Below the pieces are notes generated by a model, which saw nothing but the letters and a program-made list of their open reading frames with translations, was not told where the DNA came from and did no database searches. From positions 1,999,805 to 2,063,804 of the forward strand of contig NC_079484.1 in the NCBI RefSeq assembly GCF_026230105.1: DNA of 64,000 nucleotides, read 5' to 3'. A program made the translations under genes and the position numbers. Source of the stretch: Diorhabda sublineata (Eukaryota; Arthropoda; Insecta; Coleoptera; Chrysomelidae). Positions 13,241-27,600 of this stretch are shown here, one piece after another (within the stretch, counting starts at the first letter, position 1; every line of letters begins with the position of its first letter).

Positions 13241-13789
13241 CTTGAACATCCTATATACCAGCGAAGTGTATTTCGAGCTTACTTATGATGTAATCGAAAA
13301 ATTTTTCACTTGAATTTGTCCAGACTGAGTCAATTAAAATGATTGTGTACCGTTATTTTTATGTGAGTCATATTTTGAAGAATATCTAGCAAAGTATAAT
13401 TTAGAAATAAAGGAATTTATTCTATTTCTTTTTTTTTTTTAAATTTCGTTTATATAAAAATAACTAGCGAAAAACCAATCATCTATATTGTAATCATACA
13501 AATTGTAGTACATATTATATAACGAGATGTAATTGAGCAATTGTAGTCTTCGTGTTAGTACAAATGTGAACAAATTAGAAATTGTATTTGCATAAAATTG
13601 TTAAATATCCATGTCCATTATCATTTAGGATATACCCCTGACTGCCACAGTGTTTTTGTATGTTTTAAATAGCACCCATTTAAAGTTATAAGAATGTCTA
13701 AAACTAAAACAAATCAAATTTTTTCTAGGTTATAAATCTAAAAATGTATTGAAAACTGATAAAAATAATGATGATTTCAATTGTATCTA

Positions 13790-14490
13790 TTAGAATGGAT
13801 TGAAAATTCAAAATTACCCATTTCTGTGTCTTGACATAACATTTAGAGCTATTAATTCACTTTATTTATCCGTTGATAGTGTCTTAATTAATTTAAACAG
13901 TAGTTCAAATGTCACTCGATTAAATTGTTTTATATATATTGTCATTATTGATTATCCCAGGGTAATGAATTTTCAATTCATTCTAGTCAATTAGACAGTT
14001 GTATAAGGTATTGTAAAAAAAAACTAAAAAAGTAGTTCAAATGTCATATTTTATAACATTGGTAACTTTGATCGCAATTCATATACAAAATCGTCGATTG
14101 ATTTGAAAAGTAGTTCAAATGTCACTCGATCCGCATATTCTATAAAATAATTAATATATTCCATTGCTATTGATTTTTTCTAGGCGATGAATTTTCAATA
14201 CATTTTAGTGAATCTGAGAGTTTACTTTTAAAAATATGTTGTTTAACGTATTTAAAACTTATACATGTAATATTTATTTCAATAATTTGATTGGATTAGA
14301 ATAAATTGAAAATTCAAAACTACTTATCGATTATCTGTTTAGAAATGACATTTGTAGAAGTCATTGAGTAACCAACTGAAAAAGTAGTTCAAATGTTACT
14401 CGGTCTGCATATTTTAATGAATTATTTTTATTTTTCATTGGTACTGATTTTCCTAGGGTGATGAATTTTCAATAAGTTCTAGTTACTTTT
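13790..14490 (+). repeat. degenerate direct repeats with AGTAGTTCAAATGTCACTCG motif
   Basis: Three diverged copies of a block containing GATGAATTTTCAAT / GTAATGAATTTTCAAT (about 13960, 14187, 14460) alternate with the motif AGTAGTTCAAATGTCACTCG (about 13901, 14032, 14111, 14386). Two more copies of the motif lie at about 15827 and 15897 in the last TMEM94 intron. Unit spacing is irregular (roughly 200-280 bp). Confidence 0.65.
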
Positions 14491-15557
14491 AAAAATTTGT
14501 TAATGAAATGGGTGATCTGTGTTTTAACAGGTTACTTGTTTCGTATAACTCTCTGTACATCACTGAATGTTATTAACATGTTTTATAATTGTACGAATCG
14601 GGATTTTCTGATTTTCATGGAGTTAAATTGTTACATTTTCACGAACTTTGTTCATTGATGATGTATAGATAAATGTATGTACCTGAAATGAGTTTTTAAT
14701 TTGTACTGTTTTTCTTTATTGGGTATTATTTTAAACAGGATCATTTTTATTGTGGTATTACGTTAATTTGTGACATCACAACATTTATTTTATTTTCTTC
14801 TATTATATTTCATAAAATTTTGATTTTACGGTTTAGATAGTGACGCTATGAACACATTGAAAAAAGAAATTTTAGTATTTAGTCTTTTTTTTCAAATTTC
14901 TCGCCATTTTGTTTTGAGTGCTTGTCGTCAAACTTTTCTGCTATCGGTGTTTTGAGTTTTAGTTTTGTCTAAATTTAGTTAAATCCCTCTATTTTTGTTT
15001 TTACCGCTTTTTTGGTAGCAGAAATTGTTTGTGATGAATATAAGTCCGAATATTACACATATAAATACCTAAAATGCCATAGTTGTTGCTGGTACAATTT
15101 GTTGCATAAACATCGAACTAGGTATTGAAGATTAAATCTAATTAAATTTTTGATTGTGGTTGAAATGGACATTTTATATAATTATATAGTTAATATATAA
15201 ATTGAAATTTATTGAAAATTGCATCATGACAAAGTAAAATTATATTTTGTTGTTTTAAAAACGTTGAAATTGTATTGTCTTAATCGTAGCATCACTTTCT
15301 AAAATAGATTTTCTAATAATTTATTTTATTTGAAGTTGTACTCACTTTGTATGTAATTTTTAGTGAAATAGTTTTTAATTTCAGTTATAAGAAAAGTGTG
15401 ATACTTATAAAAATAAAAAACCAACAAGACATATATACATTTATTTGTTTTAAACAATCCAGTCTTACAATATGGCATACATGTGTGACTACAAGTACCG
15501 ATTTCAAAATCGGTTCGTTTTCAAGCCACTCGGGTAGTGAACACAATAAAATTTGTT

Positions 15558-15563
15558 TTTATT
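15558..15563 (-). terminator. candidate poly(A) signal of TMEM94
   Basis: AATAAA on the minus strand about 140 bases beyond the TMEM94 stop codon. Confidence 0.35.
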
Positions 15564-15698
15564 ATGACTTACAACAATTGTTAATAAACACAAGACACTT
15601 AATTTAAAAATATTTACAAAATTAATTGAAAAACTTTTTTTTTTTTTCAATTTGCTTTTCCCAAATATTAATTGTTAATCATATCTGTATATATTAAT

Positions 15699-18600
15699 CT
15701 AAAATGGGGAGTTCATTCCCAATTTTGTTCCAAAATCTAACCGTGCTCTTTTCAAAAACCGTTCTTTCACCCTAAAAACAAAAATAAAAAATTTATATAT
15801 CGTAATAAACATCAAAAAATTCAAAAAGTAGTTCAAATGTCACATATTTAAAAAAATATATTTATCTATAACATAAGTTTCAATGCAATTCAAAGAGTAG
15901 TTCAAATGTCACTCGATCATCAAACACCATTTTCTTGAACTGGACACTACTTTTTGGCCCTATCAATATCAAGGTTATTTAGGAATTTTTGGAGTTACTT
16001 CCAGATTGCTGTCTTCTTTTGAAACTCAGCAGCATTTTCCTACACTATAGTAAAACTCTGAGACAATAACAAGCGTTGAAGCTCCTTTCCTGGCAAGTTA
16101 ATTGGTCTCATTTCCTTTTTCTTTCTATAGCTCTACTTCGATACTACATTGAACGAGTGATTCAGAAGCTCAGTGCTTTAATGGTTGCTCTATCTATCGA
16201 TTTGTCACATGCTATGTCTCTTTGGATGTAAATTTTGAGGCAGTAGCTAGTTACATTAAAATTTTTTAAATACTTACATAATTTCTTGCCTTTTAACGAG
16301 CTCGTTAACGACAAATACAACCAATGGTGAGACGCCAGCAAATATAATGACCCATAAAGGGATTGAAAACTCCGTGTTGACATCCTGGGTTTCTGTGATA
16401 TTAACGAAGGTCAAAATTGTGTAGATGGATTGTGATGTTATCCTAAAAAGTGACAGTATGAAAAAATCGACTTTTTTGTGACAAAATTTTCAATAAAAAA
16501 AAAGTAAATAATGATACTTATCCAAAAAATTATTAGAAAGCTGAATACCATTTAAAGTTGATAGCGTTTAAGGTATGTTTGCAAAAACATAAATAACAGA
16601 TGTTTTAAATTGTTGCCGAGTTGTAATTTTTTTCCAGTTATTGTGGAAATAGAAAATAAGAGCCGAAATTTCGAAATTTTCTTTTTAAATAACCGATTGT
16701 ATAACGCAGTAATTAAAATTTCTTTTTGGTTATTTCAAATATGTTCGGTAGCTGCAAACTTAACTTAAAAGCACTTTAAATAATAATTTTGAAAAACCAC
16801 TCACAAAATGAAGATGGCAATCAACCAATAAATATTTGAATGCGGCGATTTTTGAAAAACCAAATGATCACGATGGATAAATCCAATGGAAATAGCAACT
16901 ATAATCAAAAATGGAATTATATAAAAATTAAATTGTTGGCAATATGAGAAATTGTTTTGCGATTAAAAAAATTTACTCACCGAAATGTAACAAAATAATA
17001 AAACTAATTATGAGTCTAGCTACCAGTAGGGTCCATTCGTTTTCATCCCATCCACCCATAGATGCGGATTCTGTCAATATAACAGGATTATAAAAAAAGG
17101 CACATGTACAATTCGAAAGTACCGCGCAAATCTGTTCGCAGTGATTCGTCAAAATACCAATATAAGATGTTAATACCACAATAAAACTAACCAAATATTT
17201 GCTACCATAACACCATAAGATGAATACAGCCACCTAAAAATTTTAACGTAATGGTACCAAAAAATATTTTCAATTTTGAGGATAAAACTTACATTCCAGT
17301 TGGTGAGATTTTGGTTTTTCCCTTGAGGCTTCTTCATCACGTCAGGATCAATGGGTCTGGCCATTAAGGACACGCTCAACAGAGGTACTACTAAACACGA
17401 AAACCACAGAACTTGTCCGGTGGTTAGAAGACCTGGTAGCATCAATACTGTTGATAATACTTGTAGTAAACTCAAAGCTATGCAACAGCACAACCAAAAT
17501 TGACCTAAAATTTCGAAAAAAAAAAATATAATTGAATTTTAATTAATTATAGATTTGTATACCAGAGTTCCAAATCGAAGTAACGAAATTTCTAGATTCC
17601 ATTACTAGTCTATAAACTGGAAGAGGAGCATCTCGCTGGATTGCCAAAGAACATGGTATTGAATTTAATTGACCAGATAAGTCGATTGGGCCGATGCAAT
17701 TTTCCGGAGTTTTGTAAGCTTTTATTTTTTGGCACACCTGAGGGTACAGTGGCATCACTGAAATACTAAAACAAAGCCTTCATAAACTGTCTTTTTCAAA
17801 TATAAAGTCATTAGAAAAATGGATTTCAGTACAAGTAAATATTTTAATGTGTATGGGTGGTCACATAAGTACTGAGCCTGACCTAGAGATATAATAAAGC
17901 AAATGTCAAGTTTGAAGAGGCCACCTCGTTTAGTACTTGTTTGGTTGCATTCCATAGTGGTAAATTGTGAAAATGGAAAAAATTGGTCATCGATACTTGA
18001 TACAAAACAACTTTTGAAAATTCAGTAACAGAATTACCAAGATGGTCATCACACTGGTTGACCAAGCAGACTTTTCCCACCGTTTTATAGCCACGAGTCC
18101 ATTATTTTACACTTGAGACTAAAGAACAATGAAAAAGTTGATTGTTAAGAGAAATTGGGCTCCAAAGGAGACCAAGATCGTTTTACTAACAGGCAAGGTT
18201 ATGGTGTGGAATAATTTTCATCAATTAACAAGAAAAATGAGAAAATATCAATAGAGAGTATTATGAGAATGTTTGAGCAAAGATATCAAACAAAATTACT
18301 CGCCGTTGGCTAAGAAGAAATGCCACTTTCATCATCCACCCCAAATATGTCCAAAACTAAAGCTAAATTGATACCTTATTCACCCTAATCGCCAAACTTA
18401 GCTCTTTTGGATTATTTTCTGTCCTCAAACTTGAGTTTAGGACCATGATGGTATGGTATGATCTTCCCATATATTTACCTTGCGTCAGCTTGCATAAACA
18501 CACCGGCATTATCACAATTTTCCGCCGATCCCATAATGCAGACAACCTCATTGTAATCTTGCATAATTTGTAACATTTCCCTTGTGACGTCTGGCGTACA

Positions 18601-21600
18601 ATCAGTGAACAAAGATACCAATAAAGGTACGTTATCAATTAATTCAATGTGCGGCCTTATTTTGTCGATTCCTCTAGGTAATTTCGCCTAAAACCAAAAT
18701 AATATCAATTCTCAGAAATAATAATCGCTCGATTAATATGTCATTACTCACTCTATTACTCATATCAAAATTAATGGGGGCACTATGTTCCGTACTTTCC
18801 GTAAGATTACTCAAAGATTGCCACTCGTGAGCGGTGTTATCGGCTTGTAAAAGCAAACTTTCCTGGCTGGTTTCTTCAGTTTCTTCTTGTTGTTCTGAAC
18901 GTTTTCTTTCTATGTTGAACTTTTCCACTTCTTTTTCAAATTTGACGGTGGAATGTTCCAGATTTATGGCGCTCGGTGCGGAGAAACTCATCGTCCTCGA
19001 CGATTCTAGGTTACTACTACACATAAAATATTCGAATCAACTTTAATAATAAAAGAAATATAGTAAAAAATGATTTATCTACAATATTCGCATATTTACA
19101 AGGTGTATCATATCATCTACCGATTAATGTATTGATCTTGATTGTAAGGTAACGTTACATTGTAAATTATTAGAAGTTATTATAATGAAATAACTAAATT
19201 ATGTTCTGGAAAATCACTATCAGGTACTAAACTAGGATTAACTATAACAAATAGGGAAATAAGTGTATCAGATTCCACAAAGATCCTTTTTAATGGTAGA
19301 ATATGTCTTCGGACAATGTTTTTATACGTTATATGTCTACAGAAACTGTCTTTTTCAAAAATATGTTGTCATTTGTTTTCAAAAACTGTTTTTTACAAAA
19401 AGGTACCGTCTTATGTGATGGAAAAGTGTCTATATACCGTCATGTCTTTGGAAACTATTTTTTTTTGAAAAAAAGAAAACGTTATAGGTCTTTAGAAATG
19501 ATCTAGATACCGTCATATGTCAATATAAACCGTCTTTTTCAAAAATATGTCATTTGAAACTGTTTTTCTTGAAAATAAAACTGTCACGTATCTTTATAAA
19601 CTGTCTTTCACAAAAATTTACCGTCATATGTCTTGTATAACAATCTTGTATCTTTGAAAACTGTCTATATACCGTCATATATCCTAGAAAATTGTTTAGA
19701 TACCGTCATTTGTCTACAGAAACTGTCTTTTTCAAAAATATACTGTCATATGTTTTCAAAAACTGTTTTTTACAAAAATGTACCGTCTTATGTGATGGAA
19801 AACCGTCATGTATCTTTGGAGACTGTCAATATACCGTCATATATCTTGGGAAACTTTTTTTTGCAAAAACAAACAGTCATGTGTCCTTAGAAGTTGTCTA
19901 AGTACCGTCTATAGAAACTGTCTTTTCAAAAATATACTGTCATATGTCATTTGAAACTGTTTTTCTTGAAAATACAACTTTTATATGTTGGAAACTGTCT
20001 AAATACCGTCATATGTGTATAGAAATTGTCTGTATACCGCCATGTCTTTGAAAATTGTTTGTTCTGGAAAAACATTTGTCTATAGAAACTGTCTTGTCCA
20101 GAAATATAGTGTCATATGTCATTTGAGAGTGTTTTTCTTGAAAACAAAACTGTTATATGTCTTTGGAAACCTTTTAATAAAAAAAAAATCGTCATATACC
20201 TTTAGAAACTGTCTATATACCGTCATGTCTTTGGAAACTGTCTTTTTCAAAAATATACTGTCATATGTCAGTTGAAACTGCTTTTCTTGGAAATAAAAAC
20301 TGTCTTTGGAAAGTTTGGAAGTTCCATGGGTGAATAATTGAATCAGCGGGAGCTCATGCATGCAATAATCACACAAAAGTAATTGGAGATACAAAAAATT
20401 TAATGTTCAATGTAAGGAATTGAAAAAAAGATTGTAATACTACTAGTAATAACATGCATATATCAATAAATTAAAAATTAGCAAATTATAAATTGCAATT
20501 AGTTTGTATCAAATAATCGCAGCGATTTTTTTCCACAACAAATAAGTTAAATTGGTGGTTGGATTCGGTTTCATCAATATTTTCAAACTGAATTTAAATT
20601 CTACATGCTATTTTTCAAAAGTGTGCAATCTAAGTTGGGATGAAGAGAATACCTATTAATCAAGAACGGTTTGTCATCGATACGAGGTGAATTCTGATTC
20701 CTTTTGACACTTTGTATCATACATCTATGCCTTTGCTGTGGAGGACTAAAACTAGCCTCTGCTTGTCCGCCGTTTTCTCCTCTGTTGGAACCCAGATAAA
20801 ATTGCACACAATAAACATATAAAAACATACAGTAAAACATTTTTGGGGTATTAGAAGAAATAGTAACAAATAAAATCAAATTACAAGGTGTACCATCTTC
20901 AGTTAGTCCCTGAAGACAAGGCTCGAAGGACCAGACTTGGTTCACTATGAATATCACCATAAATTTCCGTTTCTATTTCTTCTAATTTTTGCAAGAATGT
21001 ACGAAAGGCTTACAAGAGAGATGTATAATCAAAATTTCTTTTAGAATTGGGTAAGAAAGTGCATGCGAAGATTATGTTAATGATTTCAGTTTTATCAGTT
21101 ATTGACAAATGTATTAGTTCTATCCAACAGGAGGATACATTTAATTATAACACTATAATGAGATTATTCTTCTTTCCCCTGAAATTTAGTCTTCGTCTGT
21201 ATGACTACGAAGCCATTGAATACTCTGGAATAGTTCTAAAGACCTTCCAAGTATATTCTATGGTATCAGATTGGCTATGAAAGCAATAGACGATATGAGA
21301 CAGAATAAATTGACAGAAGTTGAATTTGCAATTTAGTAATTAATTAATATTCAATATTCAACATTTAAAATTCATGTTTGGAGCTAGAAGAATGCATTTT
21401 ATACCTAATTTGTAGGTGTTATAAGATATATTTTGTGTACGGAAAACAGAAAAAACTGAAACAAATTAATAACAAAGAAGTAAATAAGTGAATCTTTGAA
21501 ATCACCTATTTCTTTCGCTTAATAAAGATATGTGGCAATTCCAACCACTCTCTAGTCCCATTTTTTCACTAAAAACCCTCGAACGCAGTTCATTTTCTTT

Positions 21601-24600
21601 GCTGAAATGAACGAATCTTATGCAAGCTCGTTCGAGCTGTTCGATCAAATGTACCTGCAATAAAATAAGTATATTAATAAAAAATAAGCTACTGTTATAC
21701 AAAATCATAATAAAAGCAATTTGGATTCACCATATTGACCTCCATAGTTCCGTATATAATGGAAGAAAAACACAAAATTCATGGAATTATAATCAGTACA
21801 TACCATATCAATTAAAACTTGATATTGCATGGTAACCATGCCTATAAAAATTTGATTACACTGTATTTGGAAACAACTTTCTGCATCGGTGACTGTATCA
21901 GCATGACACTCATTATATAACAGGGAATCTGTAATGGAAAATATATCTTAACGAAAATATAATTTTATTTTATTATAAGGTTATCATGAAGCAACTTTAA
22001 CGGTTTGGAATCATTTTTTTATTGGAACTATAAAAAGAAATCTAGTTAATTTTGCTTCAACAACCAACGAAAGGTTCCCAGAAGATTAGTGGCAACACAG
22101 AGTTAAAAAAAGTTAATTTTAGTTAGTCGTAGCCATGATTTGACATAAAACAAGGCAACTTTATCGATTTAGAGTCATATTTATTGGAACTATAGAAAGA
22201 AATCTAGTTACTTTTGCTTCAACAACCAACGAAAGGTTCCCAGAAGATTAGTGGCAACACAGAGTTAAAAAAAGTTAATTTTAGTTAGTCGTAGCCATGA
22301 TTTGACATAAAACAAGGCAACTTTATCGATTTAGAGTCATATTTATTGGAACTATAGAAAGAAATCTAGTTACTTTTGCTTCAACAACCAACGAAAGGTT
22401 CCCAGAAGATTAGTGGCAACACAGAGTTAAAAAAAGTTAATTTTAGTCAGTGGTAGCCATGATTTGACATAAAACAAGGCAACTTTATCGATTTAGAGTT
22501 ATATCTTATTAGAACTATAGAAAGAAATCTAGTTAATTTTGCTTCAACAACCAACGAAAGGTTCCCAGAAGATTAGTGGCAACACAGAGTTAAAAAAAGT
22601 TAATTTTAGTCAGTGGTAGCCATGATTTGACATAAAACAAGGCAACTTTATCGATTTAGAGTTATATCTTATTGGAACTATAGAAAGAAATCTAGTTAAT
22701 TTTGCTTCAACAACCAACGAAAGGTTCCCAGAAGATTAGTGGCAACACAGAGTTAAAAAAAGTTAATTTTAGTCAGTGGTAGCCATGATTTGACATAAAA
22801 CAAGGCAACTTTATCGATTTAGAGTTATATCTTATTAGAACTATAGAAAGAAATCTAGTTAATTTTGCTTCAACAACCAACGAAAGGTTCCCAGAAGATT
22901 AGTGGCAACACAGAGTTAAAAAAAGTTAATTTTAGTCAGTGGTAGCCATGATTTGACATAAAACAAGGCAACTTTATCGATTTAGAGTTATATCTTATTG
23001 GAACTATAGAAAGAAATCTAGTTAATTTTGCTTCAACAACCAACGAAAGGTTCCCAGAAGATTAGTGGCAACACAGAGTTAAAAAAAGTTAATTTTAGTC
23101 AGTGGTAGCCATGATTTGACATAAAACAAGGCAACTTTATCGATTTAGAGTTATATCTTATTGGAACTATAGAAAGAAATCTAGTTACTTTTGCTTCAAC
23201 AACCAACGAAAAGTTCCCAGAAGATTAGTGGCAACACAGAGTTAAAAAAAGTTAATTTTAGTTAGTGGTAGCCATGATTTGACATAAAACAAGGCAACTT
23301 TATCGATTTAGAGTTATATTTATTGGAACTATAGAAAGAAATCTAGTTAATTTTGCTTCAACAACCAACGAAAAGTTCCCAGAAGATTAGTGGCAACACA
23401 GAGTTAAAAAAAGTTAATTTTAGTTAGTCGTAGCCATGATTTGACATAAAACAAGGCAACTTTATCGATTTAGAGTCATATTTATTGGAACTATAGAAAG
23501 AAATCTAGTTACTTTTGCTTCAACAACCAACGAAAGGTTCCCAGAAGATTAGTGGCAACACAGAGTTAAAAAAAGTTAATTTTAGTCAGTGGTAGCCATG
23601 ATTTGACATAAAACAAGGCAACTTTATCGATTTAGAGTTATATTTATTGGAACTATAGAAAGAAATCTAGTAACTTCCAGCATAACAACCAATAAAAAGT
23701 TTCGGGAGGGTTGGTGGTTACACACAAATGAAAATAATCAGTTTTAGTTACTGGTAAGCACAATGCACGTGCCCTAATGTCAAATATCACTTAGTATTCA
23801 TTTTATACAATATTTTGACCTCGTAAATCAGCCTTAAATAAATTTACCTGCACTATAATACTGTGTTGATTTTATCTTCGGTTCTAAAACACTTTTTACA
23901 TCCCAATGCACTGGAGTCGGACTTCTTTGACTTAAATATAAATGTCTCGAGTCGCTGGGTAGTTCTAAATAAACTTCACTCAATTTCGAGTGGATAGTTT
24001 TGATCAAAGGTCTGAAAATAAATTATCGATTAATAAATTTGATATACACAATTAATTCCTCAAGAAATGTTAAGCTACAATCTGTTTTTTTCTATGGAAA
24101 ATATTGTTATTTCAATTCAATTTCCAATGGTAATATGTAAATAAAATGAAATTGGAATGGGAATCATCTTCGTAATTATTGTATACGAATAAAAAACGCC
24201 ATACCTATAAGCAAACGCAGTACAATACGCAGTAAGACTGCTCCTTTGATAAAAATCTTGTATTCTTTTTCTATCAGTATTTGATAATGGTACCAGATCA
24301 TGACCGTCCCAATAGTCGACGCAAGAATCTAAAACGATATCAGCAGTTCCTTCGGAAAGCAACTGCATGTTACCCGTTGATAATTCTTGAACGATTACTG
24401 CAAACATATGAGGAAATGGGAATTTTAACTTCGTTGATAACTGCAGAGATCTCGCGTATTTGTTATCTCTCCTCATCATTTCGGTTTGCTGAAACAATTT
24501 AATTTTTAGTCCGATATCTAACAAAAGGCAAGAAGATTTCAAATATTTTATATATTTATAAACATACAGATCCCGTATCACATCAAGACTGGGAGGATGG

Positions 24601-27600
24601 GGAACGTTGGCAAAGAGCTGACCAATTTGGAGGTGAATTGTTGAGGAGGCTCGAGCATAAGGAACGTTAGTATCAAGTTAACGAAGACTTAAAAACAGTG
24701 AATGTAAGAGGATGGGGAAAGTTGGAGGGAAATTGTGGCTTAAGCGCCAGCTTGTAAGATAAGATAAACATAAAGTTTAGTTTCATTAAAGATTTAGTAA
24801 TTCCAGATGAGTTAGTGATGATTTAACAAGTTTTTTGGTTAAAATTTTGTACAATAAGTTCCTTGTGACCTTTTCAAAGCTATTGTGGTACTCCAAATCT
24901 TAATTACATTCTCTAACTCATCGATTTTATGAAATATATCAACTTCGAGAGGTTTTTACCTAGCTCAGTCATTTATTGACTTATAAGATTACTATTACTG
25001 CCAAGGATTACAACAGGACATACTTGAAACTATTGTTACTAAATATAAATTATTTGAAGTATTAAAAGGACCAATTAACCAGAATTTCACAAAAAAAATA
25101 AAGATATTATAGAAAAGAAACAATAATGATATAAACTGGCTTAACTACTTCTTCTTTCAATAATAAAATGAAAAATAAACAGATATTTATATAAGTTTTT
25201 TTGGCTGTATGTCCTTAGGCAAAAGGCCAATAGAAAAGAAGAAATAAGTTTTTTAATACAACAGGTTAATAATTTTTTTATTTTAATTGGTTTTATTCAC
25301 ATACCAAATGTCTAAATATCGAAAGTTGTTCTTCTAGATTGAAAATCTTTTGTGCTTCATCTATGAATCCAATTTCCTTGGCTAATTCGCAAAGACATCT
25401 TCTATTAGTCACCGGTACTAGATTTTCGTTGTACATGGCCTCACATGTAATGTGTGAACAGAATGAATTATAATTTTCCTAAAAAAAATTGGAATTGTAT
25501 CAGAATCTGTGGATTTTCTAACTAAATATTAATTTCACTTCACTCTGGGTTTCGGAAGTTTCGAAATGTGTATTCAGTAACAAATTCTTGTTTCTGGAAC
25601 AGAATTTTTGAAAAATCTTCAACTAACAATGATTGGTGGATAGAAAATTAGAATTAGTGGATTTGTACATTAATTTATAATAATAATTTTGATTAGTTAC
25701 CTTGGTATTGATATTGCAAGTATTCAGTAATATTGCTAATCCCAGCGGTTTCAGATTAGACATAAATTTATTCCATTCTTTATCATCGAAATGTAATTTG
25801 AAAGGATCGTTGTGATGGTGAGTTAGATCTAGCACTTCGGTCACTGCACTGGGACTTTCTGGTTGAAAATTTGGGAAAACAGAATCTATATCACTGGATA
25901 AATCGTTCACGTTATCTAAGCTGAAATAAACATACAAAAAAATATAGAAGTTACTACTGAAAAATACCTGAGTATTAAAATTATCAGAACAATGATTCGA
26001 GAAAAAATAAATTGATAAAATAAGACCAACTATAAAACAGGAAATTGATGATGTACTAAAAAAAGGAATTTAGGAAGATTTTATAAAGTATAAAGGAGTT
26101 AATGGTACAGATACATATACAGATAGAAAAAAAATTATTTGATGACAACAAATAGAATCAGACTAAAGAAAATAAAAACTAAAAAAACTGGGAACCTCTA
26201 ATAGAGTGAAGATAAGATGCTAGAAAGGTAGGAACACATCAGGATCTATAAAAAGGTGAAAAACAAGGACCAATCTGTTTACAGGAAAACAGCTCTAATT
26301 TTACTCGACTAAATTCCACTTATATCCAAAAATATTACCAATAACATATTAGCTTTTTTGATTGATATACAAAAATTTTTAATTCATTTTAACGAATAAA
26401 GTACGTACCTGGAAGCGCGTGAATCGTGATTTTGATTATGTAAAAAAAATATTTTTTCGGCAGTGGGATTTGGCCATGAAAGAACTCCCTTTTTGTCAAT
26501 ACATCCTAACGCCTAAAATAGAGAAATATTTATTAAATACCTATATTTAAAAAAGAGAATAATTCTTTATAAACACTATCTGGATACCACAGAAATCAAT
26601 TTCTCGAAGCCACAAAGACTGGCTTGTATATGTACAACGGGGGCCATGAGAATAAGCCCAAAGCCTGCAATAGAAGTGATTCTAAATATCCCAATTATTA
26701 CTGGAAATTGTGTAAGGAGAAAACCTCACTAAAACTATAGAAGGAGTCACAAGAGACAAACCAAAACCTTTATCCACATTTTCTCGAATTAAGAGTACTA
26801 CCCCAGGGGCATAGTGCCACAACAATAGAAATAGGACACAATCTATTCTTTTGATCGCACTGTATATGATACCCTGAATCACATACATACATACATACCC
26901 CGTCCAAAATGTATATTGAGTAGTTTTGGAAAGAGATTTCGAGATCAATAAAGGTCGTAGAGCTATCGAATGGTACCTAATTAATAAGAATTAAAAAAAA
27001 ACCTTCACAAGGTTTCTAAAACCACCCTATATTCATATGGGAGATGATACATCAAAAGAAGAAAGGTTAAATCACCCTTTTAAAGGGTTGTATCTGTTTT
27101 GTTAATCAGAAAGAAGTATACATGAGGAAGTAATCAAACTTTTGGACATACTGTACATTACTACATACATAATTCAGATAAAGGTTTTTTTATGTTAAAC
27201 TTACAGTGACAGAACCGAGAACGTGAAGAATATTAGTGGATCTTGTAAGAATTTCCGGTTTCCCTCTGAGTATTTTCAAAAAATTTAATAGTATTTCTTT
27301 TCGACTAATATTAAGACTTTCGTCATCTATAGGTGAACTATCTGCATCTTCTTCTAAATGCCTAATCTTCGAATCACATTGGGTACAGGCGTCAAAAATG
27401 GTTTTGATTCTACAAAAGTCACAATACACAGATGTGTATAAACTTTTTATATATTAATATAACAACGGAATCATGCTCAAATTATCAATAAAATTTAAGA
27501 ATCTAATATTTATCAATATCAAGGCATCTTCACTGGAAGTTATTGTGGTTTTTAAATATAAGTGAACACATTGTATATTGGTTGTATAAATGAATGTTGG

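Larger units (their letters stand above)
11899..15698. other. intergenic region between convergent MAP2K and TMEM94
   Basis: 3.8 kb between two stop codons. It holds the MAP2K 3' UTR (AATAAA at 12091-12096, about 190 bases after the stop), a retrotransposon fragment (12850-13240), a degenerate repeat cluster (13790-14490), and the TMEM94 3' end (minus-strand AATAAA at plus positions 15558-15563). No additional gene is supported. Confidence 0.5.

Noticed and set aside
24580..24760. Twice-occurring GAGGATGGGGAA(A/C)GTTGG as the tail of an RTE-type element
   Set aside because: Two short similar strings in TMEM94 intron 7 are suggestive but too little to assign.
26682..26948. Minus-strand membrane-like open frame in TMEM94 intron 4
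   Set aside because: It overlaps a plus-strand retrotransposon relic and breaks the exon 4-5 join, which is phase-correct without it.
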